DNA of 6,593 nt. Source: Candidatus Rokuibacteriota bacterium (GTDB taxonomy: Bacteria; Methylomirabilota; Methylomirabilia; Rokubacteriales; JACPHL01). Position 1 is the stretch's first letter. The number at the start of each line of letters is the position of its first letter. Under the pieces are notes generated by a model. The model had not been told where the DNA came from, searched no databases, and was given only the letters and a program-made list of their open reading frames with translations. The DNA is taken from assembly GCA_016188625.1 (NCBI GenBank), contig JACPHL010000179.1:1-6593 (forward strand), in the 5' to 3' direction. The translations under genes were made by a program, and so were the position numbers. Shown in pieces: positions 1-5,548 of the stretch.

Positions 1-3
1 CGC

Positions 4-48
4 AACCTCCGGGGGGAGGTTTGGGAAGGGGGGCGGAGCCCCCCTCCC
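4..48 (-). terminator. Tandem GC-rich hairpins after livF (possible terminator)
   Basis: Two stem-loops lie just beyond the leftward livF stop codon. The first (23-48) pairs 23-34 with 38-48, leaving one bulged A and a three-base loop. The second (4-21) is a perfect 7-bp stem, AACCTCC with GGAGGTT, around a GGGG loop. Neither is followed by a T-run on either strand, so this is not a textbook intrinsic terminator. Very GC-rich genomes often have such U-poor hairpins at gene ends, and the first could instead be a copy of a dispersed palindromic repeat. The position suggests that livF transcription ends here. Confidence 0.4.
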
Positions 49-54
49 AGGAAT

Positions 55-759
55 TTAGAGGCCGAGGTAGGCCTCCTTGATGTTGGGATCGCGGAGGAGG
101 TCGCGCGCCGGGCCGGAGGAGACCACGCGGCCGGTCTCCAGGACGTAGGCCTCGTGGGCGATCGCCAGCGCCTGGTGGACGTTCTGCTCGACGAGGAGGA
201 TCGTGACCCCCTCCCGGTTGATCGCCTGGAGCGTCTGGAAGAGCTCGACCACCAGGAGGGGGGCCAGGCCCAGGGAGGGCTCGTCCAGCATCAGGAGCCG
301 GGGGCGCACCATCAGGGCCCGGCCGATGGCGAGCATCTGCTGCTCCCCGCCCGAGAGCGTGCCGGCGAGCTGGCGCCGGCGCTCCTCCAGGCGGGGGAAG
401 AGGTGGAAGACCCACGCCAGGCTCTCGGCCCGCCGGGCGCGCGCCGCGGCCGGGTAGGCGCCGAGCTCCAGGTTCTCGAGGACCGTCATCCCCGGCCAGA
501 GGCGCCGCCCCTCGGGGATGTGGCCGACCCCGAGGGCGACGATCCCGTGGGGCGGCAGGCGGGTCAGCTCGGCGCCGTCGAGCCGGATGCTCCCCGAGCG
601 GGGGCGCAGGATCCCGGAGACGGTCCTGAGCGTGGTCGTCTTCCCGGCCCCGTTCCCGCCGAGGAGGGTGACGATCTGCCCCGCCCTGACACGGAACGAG
701 ACGCCCCAGAGCGCCTGCACGTCCCCGTAGGAGACGTGGAGGTCCCTCACCTCGAGCAT
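55..759 (-). CDS. livF: LivF-type ABC transporter ATP-binding protein
   Basis: This 234-residue cytoplasmic ATPase belongs to the LivF/BraG family, one of the two ATPases that power high-affinity uptake of branched-chain amino acids or related amphipathic substrates. Visible motifs in order: Walker A GGNGAGKT (34-41), PEGRRLWPGMTVLENL (82-97) in the Q-loop region, the ABC signature LSGGEQQ (135-141), Walker B LLMLDE (155-160), and LLVEQN (188-193). The glutamine at 192 replaces the usual switch histidine, which is typical of LivF rather than LivG. Length matches the family, so the gene looks complete. The ATG at 759 is chosen because the protein begins with the usual MLEVRDLHVSYG and a GGGGGAG ribosome site (770-764) sits four bases upstream; the open frame extends further but enters the promoter region. 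No permease, periplasmic protein or LivG gene is adjacent in the window. The family call is secure; the substrate is not, since relatives also serve urea, amides and aromatic acids. Confidence 0.93.
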   Translation of the reverse strand: MLEVRDLHVSYGDVQALWGVSFRVRAGQIVTLLGGNGAGKTTTLRTVSGILRPRSGSIRLDGAELTRLPPHGIVALGVGHIPEGRRLWPGMTVLENLELGAYPAAARARRAESLAWVFHLFPRLEERRRQLAGTLSGGEQQMLAIGRALMVRPRLLMLDEPSLGLAPLLVVELFQTLQAINREGVTILLVEQNVHQALAIAHEAYVLETGRVVSSGPARDLLRDPNIKEAYLGL

Positions 760-784
760 CGAGCTCCCCCGCGCATCGGCCGTC

Positions 785-813
785 ACTCTAGTATAGGTCC
801 CGAGGGGCGTCAA
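785..813 (-). promoter_or_regulatory. Predicted sigma-70-type promoter for livF
   Basis: Read leftward, TTGACG (813-808) is followed after exactly 17 bases by TAGAGT (790-785), nine of twelve matches to the sigma-70 consensus. Transcription would start near 778, giving a leader of about 19 bases that contains the GGGGGAG ribosome site. An overlapping TATACT (795-790) is a better -10 hexamer but has no good -35 at proper spacing. Inferred from sequence only. Confidence 0.45.
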
Positions 814-832
814 GGCGAGTGGGAATGCGGGT

Positions 833-861
833 TTGACTCCCCCGAACGGCGACGGTAGAAT
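833..861 (+). promoter_or_regulatory. Predicted sigma-70 promoter of the etfBA operon
   Basis: TTGACT (833-838) and TAGAAT (856-861) are separated by exactly 17 bases, ten of twelve matches to the sigma-70 consensus at optimal spacing. This stands out in such GC-rich DNA. The start would be near 868, leaving a leader of about 54 bases before the etfB ATG. No other promoter-like element is evident in the 5-13 base gaps downstream, so it probably drives all five rightward genes. Confidence 0.65.
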
Positions 862-868
862 GGGCGCT

Positions 869-888
869 GGGTCGTGTCCACGCGACCC
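869..888 (+). other. Stem-loop at the 5' end of the etfBA leader
   Basis: GGGTCG (869-874) pairs with CGACCC (883-888). A T-G wobble and a G-C pair extend the stem to eight pairs around the four-base loop TCCA (877-880). It begins about one base after the predicted transcription start, so the mRNA would start with a hairpin, which could protect the 5' end. As DNA, the dyad just downstream of the -10 could equally be a repressor site. It leaves the ribosome site (906-913) free, so it is unlikely to block translation directly. Confidence 0.4.
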
Positions 889-921
889 CATCCCGCCGAG
901 TCCATAAGGGGGGCCGAGCCC

Positions 922-1701
922 ATGAAGGTCCTCGTGCTGGTCAAGCAGGTCCCGGATACCGCGACCCAGGTGAAGGTCGGCAGCGATCCGCGCGCCATCG
1001 CCACCACCGGCATCACCTGGATCGTCTCCCCCTACGACGAGTTCGCCGTCGAGGAGGCGCTCCGGATCCGGGAGAAGCGCGGCACGGGGGAGGTGGTCGC
1101 CGTCTCGGGCGGCCCCGAGCGGGTCAAGGAGGCCCTCAGGAGCTGCCTGGCCATGGGGGCCGACCGGGCCGTCCACGTCCTGGACCCCGCCCTCGAGGGC
1201 GCCGACACGCTGACGACGGCGCGGGTGCTGGCCGCGGTGATCCAGCAGGAGGCCCCGCAGCTCGTCCTCACGGGCCGGCAGGCCATCGACGACGACACGG
1301 GCGCGGTCGGGGCCCAGGTCGCCGAGCTGCTGGGGTGGCCCTGCCTCTCCTGGATCATGGAGGAGGCGATCGCCGAGGACGGCGCCACGGTGCGCGCCGG
1401 CCGCCAGGTGGAAGGGGCCCTCGAGCTCTTCGACCTCCCCTTGCCCTGCGTGCTCACGGCCCAGAAGGGGCTCAACGAGCCGCGCTACCCCACCCTCAAG
1501 GGGATCATGGGGGCGAAGAAGAAGGAGATCAAGGAGCTCGGGCCGGGCGACCTCGGGGTCAACGTGGACGGCCCCCAGCTCGAGCTGGTCCGGCTGGAGG
1601 CCCTCCCGCCGCGGCCGCCGGGGCGGATCATCCCCGGCGAGCCCAAGGAGGCGGTCCGGGAGCTGGTCCGGGTCCTCCGCGAAGAGGCCAAGGCGATCTG
1701 A
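922..1701 (+). CDS. etfB: Electron transfer flavoprotein beta subunit
   Basis: The 259-residue EtfB/FixA-family protein forms a heterodimer with EtfA and passes electrons from acyl-CoA dehydrogenases towards ETF:quinone oxidoreductase and the respiratory chain. It starts with the typical MKVLVLVKQVPDT. Further marks are SPYDEFAVEEALR (36-48), CLAMGADRA (75-83), and the nucleotide-binding signature GRQAIDDDTGAVGAQVAELL (118-137). NEPRYPTLKGIMGAKKK (185-201) corresponds to the recognition loop that docks onto dehydrogenases in human ETF-beta. Length is normal. ATG 922 is chosen over an in-frame GTG at 874 because it fits the family N-terminus, and AAGGGGGG (906-913) lies eight bases upstream; the GTG falls inside the leader hairpin. 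It is the first gene of the operon, seven bases before etfA. The adjacent dehydrogenase and the absence of fixC/fixX suggest an ordinary rather than a bifurcating ETF, though the sequence alone does not settle this. Confidence 0.96.
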   Translation: MKVLVLVKQVPDTATQVKVGSDPRAIATTGITWIVSPYDEFAVEEALRIREKRGTGEVVAVSGGPERVKEALRSCLAMGADRAVHVLDPALEGADTLTTARVLAAVIQQEAPQLVLTGRQAIDDDTGAVGAQVAELLGWPCLSWIMEEAIAEDGATVRAGRQVEGALELFDLPLPCVLTAQKGLNEPRYPTLKGIMGAKKKEIKELGPGDLGVNVDGPQLELVRLEALPPRPPGRIIPGEPKEAVRELVRVLREEAKAI

Positions 1702-1708
1702 GGGGGCC

Positions 1709-2701
1709 ATGGCGGGCGCGTTCTGGTGCGTGGTCGAGGACGATCGGCGGGGGCGCCCGAAGAGGGTTACGGCAGAGCTCATCGGGGAGGCCCGGCGTCG
1801 GGCCGGGGAGCTCGGGGCCGGGGTCGAGGCGCTCTGGCTGACCGACCGGGCCGAGGAGGAAGGGCTCGGGCAGCTCGCCGGCTGGGGCGCGGACCGGATC
1901 TGGCTCGTCGAGGGTCCCGCCCTGGCCCCCTACCGCGGCGAGGTCTGGGTCCCGGTCCTGGCCGAGCTGGCGCAGAAGGAGGCGCCGCGGGCGATCTGGG
2001 GGGCCGTGACCAGCCGCCACCGGGAGTTGATGGCCCGCCTGGCGGCGCGGCTCGGGGTCGGGCTCGCGGCCGACTGCGTCGGCTTCGCCCTCGAGGACGG
2101 CCAGCTCGTCGCGGCCCGGCCCGTCTACGCCGGCAAGCTCCTCTCGCGCGTGCGCTGGCGGGGCCAGCCGTGGCTCGCGACCCTCCGCCCCAACGTCTTC
2201 AAGCCCGCGGACGAGGGCCCCGCGCGCGAGCCCCGGGTGGAGCGCCCGGCGGTGAGCGTTCCCCCGGGCGCGGCCACGCTGGTGGAGCGGCGCGAGGAGA
2301 CGCAGACGGGGCTCCCCGAGCTGACCGAGGCCGACATCGTGGTCTCGGGCGGCCGGGGCCTCAAGGGGCCGGAGAACTTCGTGATCCTGGAGGAGCTGGC
2401 CAAGGTCATCGGGGCGGCGGTCGGGGCCTCGCGCGCGGCGGTGGACGCCGGCTGGCGCCCCCACCGCTTCCAGATCGGCCAGACCGGGCGGACGATCTCC
2501 CCCAAGCTCTACATCGGGTGCGGGATCTCGGGGGCGATCCAGCACCTGGCCGGGATGCGGACCTCGAAGGTGATCGTGGCGGTCAACAAGGACCCCGAGG
2601 CGCCGATCTTCAAGGTCGCCGACTACGGGATCGTGGGGGACCTCTTCGAGGTGGTGCCCCTGATGACCGAGGAGTTCAAGCGCGTCCTCCACGGGGAGTA
2701 G
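1709..2701 (+). CDS. etfA: Electron transfer flavoprotein alpha subunit
   Basis: The 330-residue EtfA/FixB-family protein is the FAD-carrying partner of EtfB. The N-terminal alpha/beta domain (about 1-195) is variable. The C-terminal FAD domain is near-canonical: [12 protein letters not shown] (213-224), [10 protein letters not shown] (239-248), QIGQTGR (255-261), [11 protein letters not shown] (272-282), NKDPEAPIF (293-301) and ADYGIVGDL (304-312). Arg242, Thr259 and His279 align with human ETF-alpha Arg249, Thr266 and His286, which contact the flavin. The ATG at 1709 follows etfB by seven bases; GAGG overlapping the etfB stop serves as its ribosome site. It is full length with no sign of damage. 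Immediate linkage to an acyl-CoA dehydrogenase gene suggests the pair is a dedicated acceptor for that enzyme, though an ETF can serve several dehydrogenases. Confidence 0.97.
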   Translation: MAGAFWCVVEDDRRGRPKRVTAELIGEARRRAGELGAGVEALWLTDRAEEEGLGQLAGWGADRIWLVEGPALAPYRGEVWVPVLAELAQKEAPRAIWGAVTSRHRELMARLAARLGVGLAADCVGFALEDGQLVAARPVYAGKLLSRVRWRGQPWLATLRPNVFKPADEGPAREPRVERPAVSVPPGAATLVERREETQTGLPELTEADIVVSGGRGLKGPENFVILEELAKVIGAAVGASRAAVDAGWRPHRFQIGQTGRTISPKLYIGCGISGAIQHLAGMRTSKVIVAVNKDPEAPIFKVADYGIVGDLFEVVPLMTEEFKRVLHGE

Positions 2702-2706
2702 GCGCG

Positions 2707-3852
2707 ATGCGGATCGAGCTGACCGACGAGCAGCAGATGATCCGGGAGCTGGCGCGGGAGTTCGCCCAGAAGGAGGTGGAGCCCATCGCCGCCCAGCTCG
2801 ACCGCGAGGGGCGCTTCCCCCACGAGACCGTCCGGCGCATGGGAGAGCTCGGGCTCATGGGGATCGCCATCCCCGAGAAATACGGGGGCGGCGGGGCCGA
2901 CACGGTGAGCTACGTCGTGGCGCTCGAGGAAGTGGCCCGCGCCTGCGCCTCCCACGCCGTCATCATGTCGGTCAACAACTCCCTGGTGGCGGACCCGATC
3001 CACCGGTTCGGGAGCGAGGAGCAGAAGGAGCGCTTCCTCGTCCCCCTGGCCTCCGGGCGCGGGCTCGGCTGCTTCGCCCTCACCGAGCCCCAGGCCGGCT
3101 CGGACGCCACGAACCAGGCCACCCTCGCCGTGCGCGACGGCGACCACTACGCCCTCACCGGGCGGAAGCTCTTCGTCACCAACGGCCGCGAGGCCACCGT
3201 GGCCCTGGTCTTCTGCCAGACCGATCGGGATAAGGGGTCCCGCGGGATCTCGGCCTTCCTGGTCGAGAAAGGGACTCCCGGCTTCCTGGTCCCCAAGGTG
3301 GAGGACAAGCTCGGGCTCCGGGCCTCGGACACCGCGGAGTTCGTCTTCGAGGAGTGCCGGGTCCCCGAGGCGAACCGGCTCGGGGAGGAGGGGCTCGGCT
3401 TCAAGGTCGCCATGACGGCCCTGGACGGCGGCCGGATCGGGATCGCCGCCCAGGCCGTGGGGATCGCCCGCGCCGCTTACGAGGCCTCGCTCGCCTACGC
3501 CAGGGAGCGGAAGTCCTTCGGCGTCCCGATCGGCCAGCACCAGATGGTCCAGTGGATGCTCGCCGACATGGCGACCCAGCTCGACGCGGCCCGCCTCCTC
3601 ACCTGGCGGGCCGCCGCGCTGAAGGACCGGGGAGAGCCCTACGGGGTCGCCGCCGCCATGGCCAAGCTCTACGCCTCCGAGATGGCGATGAAGGTCACCA
3701 CGGACGCCATCCAGGTCCACGGCGGCTACGGCTACATCAAGGAGTACCCGGTGGAGCGGTACTTCCGCGACGCCAAGATCACCCAGATCTACGAGGGGAC
3801 CTCGCAGATCCAGAAGCTGGTCATCGCCCGCCAGCTCCTGGATCTCGGGTGA
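2707..3852 (+). CDS. Acyl-CoA dehydrogenase, short/branched-chain type
   Basis: This 381-residue FAD enzyme introduces the alpha-beta double bond into an acyl-CoA and gives its electrons to ETF. The N-terminal helical domain (about 5-118) is followed by the beta domain with [10 protein letters not shown] (124-133), which binds FAD and substrate. The C-terminal helical domain carries [12 protein letters not shown] (268-279), [16 protein letters not shown] (336-351) and IYEGTSQIQ (361-369). Glu363 is the expected catalytic base (equivalent to MCAD Glu376). The alternative base position used by isovaleryl-CoA dehydrogenases is Gly242 (LDGGR), arguing for the short-chain, butyryl or isobutyryl/2-methylbutyryl group. 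The start fits the family N-terminus; GGGGAG (2693-2698), inside the end of etfA, is its ribosome site. Five bases separate it from etfA and thirteen from the mutase gene, so ETF, dehydrogenase and mutase are probably co-produced. Exact chain specificity cannot be read from sequence. Confidence 0.94.
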   Translation: MRIELTDEQQMIRELAREFAQKEVEPIAAQLDREGRFPHETVRRMGELGLMGIAIPEKYGGGGADTVSYVVALEEVARACASHAVIMSVNNSLVADPIHRFGSEEQKERFLVPLASGRGLGCFALTEPQAGSDATNQATLAVRDGDHYALTGRKLFVTNGREATVALVFCQTDRDKGSRGISAFLVEKGTPGFLVPKVEDKLGLRASDTAEFVFEECRVPEANRLGEEGLGFKVAMTALDGGRIGIAAQAVGIARAAYEASLAYARERKSFGVPIGQHQMVQWMLADMATQLDAARLLTWRAAALKDRGEPYGVAAAMAKLYASEMAMKVTTDAIQVHGGYGYIKEYPVERYFRDAKITQIYEGTSQIQKLVIARQLLDLG

Positions 3853-3865
3853 CGGGGGGCGGCCC

Positions 3866-5536
3866 ATGGACGAGCGGGAGCGGATCCGGGAGGGCAAGGC
3901 CCGGTGGGAGGGGGAGACGGTCGCCCCCCACCTGGCCGGGGCGCCCGGGCGGCAGGACCGCTTCGAGACGCAGTCGGGGATCCCCGTCGAGCGCCTCTAC
4001 ACCCCGGCCGACCTCGAGGGGGCCGACTATCTCGCCAAGCTCGGCTTCCCCGGCGAGTTCCCCTTCACCCGCGGGGTCTACCCGACCATGTACCGGGGGC
4101 GGCTCTGGACCATGCGGATGTTCGCGGGGTACGGCCGCCCCGAGGACACCAACCGCCGCTTCCGCTATCTCCTGGAGCAGGGGCAGACCGGGCTCTCGAC
4201 CGCCTTCGACATGCCGGCCCTCATGGGGTACGACGCCGACCACCCGCGGGCCCGGGGCGAGGTGGGGCGGGAGGGGGTCTCTATCTCGACGCTGGAGGAT
4301 ATGGAGCGCCTCTTCGAGGGGATCCGGCTCGACCAGGTCACCACCTCCATGACCATCAACTGCACGGCCTCCATCATCCTGGCCATGTACCTCACGGTGG
4401 CGGAGCGGCAGGGGGTGGCCTGGGATCGGATCGGCGGGACGATGCAGAACGACATGCTGAAGGAGTTCATCGCCCAGAAGGAGTGGATCTGCCCGCCCGA
4501 GCCCGCGGTCCGGATCGTGGTGGACATGATCGAGTTCACCGCCCAGCACGTCCCCCGCTTCAACCCCGTCTCGATCTCGGGCTACCACATCCGCGAGGCC
4601 GGCTCCACCGCGGTCCAGGAGCTGGCCTTCACCCTGGCCGACGGGATCGGCTACGTCGAGGCCTGCCGGAAGCGCGGGCTCGACGTGGACGGCTTCGCCC
4701 CGCGCCTGTCGTTCTTCTTCGATATCCACAACGATTTCTTCGAGGAGGTCGCCAAACTGCGGGCGGCCCGGCGGATCTGGGCGGCCGTGATGCGCGACCG
4801 CTTCGGGGCCCGCCGCCCCGAGTCCCTGCGCCTCCGGACCCACACCCAGACGGCCGGGGTCTCCCTGACCGCCCAGCAGCCGCTGAACAACGTCGCCCGG
4901 GTCGCGCTCCAGGCCCTGGCCGCGGTCCTGGGCGGGGCCCAGTCCCTCCACACCAACTCGATGGACGAGACCTGGGCCCTCCCCACCGAGGAGGCCGTGA
5001 CCGTGGCCCTTCGCACGCAGCAGATCATCGCCGAGGAGACGGGGGCGCCGGCCACCATCGACCCGCTGGGCGGCTCCTACTTCGTCGAGTGGCTGACGGA
5101 CCGGATGGAGGCCGAGGCCCTGGCCTACATCCGCAAGATCGACGAGTTGGGGGGGGTCATCCGGGCCATCGAGCTCGGCTACCCCCAGCAGGAGATCGCC
5201 GACGCCGCCTACCGCTACCAGCTCATGGAGGACCGGGGCGAGCGGGTCATCGTGGGCGTCAACCGCTACGTCCAGGCCGAGGAGAAGCCGATCCCCTACC
5301 TCCGCATCGACGAGGGTCTCGAGCGCGAGCAGGTCGAGCGGGTGCGGCGGGTCAAGGCGCGCCGGGACGCAGCCGGGGTGGAGCGGCACCTCAAGCGGAT
5401 CGCCGAGGCCTGCCGGAACGGCGCGAACCTGATGCCGGTCCTCATCGACGCGGTCAAGGACTACGTGAGCCTCGGGGAGATCTCCGACGTCTATCGCCAG
5501 GCCCTCGGCCGCTACCAGGAGCCGATCATCTTCTAG
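3866..5536 (+). CDS. B12-dependent acyl-CoA mutase large subunit, isobutyryl-CoA-mutase-like
   Basis: This 556-residue protein is the catalytic TIM-barrel subunit of the methylmalonyl-CoA mutase family, which uses adenosylcobalamin radicals to rearrange acyl-CoA carbon skeletons. Family marks: [20 protein letters not shown] (65-84), [12 protein letters not shown] (106-117), TSMTIN (160-165), [11 protein letters not shown] (191-201), [11 protein letters not shown] (236-246), [11 protein letters not shown] (278-288), [16 protein letters not shown] (324-339), [10 protein letters not shown] (360-369) and [11 protein letters not shown] (398-408). With P. freudenreichii numbering in brackets, Tyr72 (75), Arg79 (82), Thr82 (85), Arg84 (87), Gln194 (197), Tyr240/His241 (243/244), Arg280 (283) and Ser282 (285) are kept. 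Phe86 replaces Tyr89 and Gln204 replaces Arg207, the pair reported for isobutyryl-CoA mutase; the segment IAQKEW (202-207) also resembles IcmA. It ends in EPIIF, as stand-alone large subunits do, so the cobalamin-binding domain must come from another gene. GGGGGG lies six bases before the ATG. Family membership is certain; the substrate call is an inference. Confidence 0.9.
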   Translation: MDERERIREGKARWEGETVAPHLAGAPGRQDRFETQSGIPVERLYTPADLEGADYLAKLGFPGEFPFTRGVYPTMYRGRLWTMRMFAGYGRPEDTNRRFRYLLEQGQTGLSTAFDMPALMGYDADHPRARGEVGREGVSISTLEDMERLFEGIRLDQVTTSMTINCTASIILAMYLTVAERQGVAWDRIGGTMQNDMLKEFIAQKEWICPPEPAVRIVVDMIEFTAQHVPRFNPVSISGYHIREAGSTAVQELAFTLADGIGYVEACRKRGLDVDGFAPRLSFFFDIHNDFFEEVAKLRAARRIWAAVMRDRFGARRPESLRLRTHTQTAGVSLTAQQPLNNVARVALQALAAVLGGAQSLHTNSMDETWALPTEEAVTVALRTQQIIAEETGAPATIDPLGGSYFVEWLTDRMEAEALAYIRKIDELGGVIRAIELGYPQQEIADAAYRYQLMEDRGERVIVGVNRYVQAEEKPIPYLRIDEGLEREQVERVRRVKARRDAAGVERHLKRIAEACRNGANLMPVLIDAVKDYVSLGEISDVYRQALGRYQEPIIF

Positions 5537-5548
5537 GCGGGGACGGCG

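Noticed and set aside
874-921. GTG start for etfB at 874, adding 16 residues
   Set aside because: The extra residues are not part of the EtfB family, the GTG sits in the leader hairpin close to the predicted transcription start, and ATG 922 has a good ribosome site.
760-1782. Upstream extension of the livF frame
   Set aside because: It runs through the divergent promoter region and antisense to etfB; the conserved ATPase begins at ATG 759.
922-2701. Electron-bifurcating FixAB-type ETF
   Set aside because: No fixC, fixX, bcd-crotonase set or ferredoxin gene is adjacent, and the recognition-loop region resembles ordinary ETF. It cannot be excluded from sequence alone, so it is not claimed.
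1726-2706. N-terminal extension of the acyl-CoA dehydrogenase frame back to 1726
   Set aside because: It overlaps all of etfA in another frame and reads as Gly/Arg/Pro-rich noise. The family N-terminus begins at ATG 2707 with a ribosome site.
3866-5536. 2-hydroxyisobutyryl-CoA mutase
   Set aside because: That enzyme has Ile at the Phe86 position and Asp at the Ala113 position; neither is present here.
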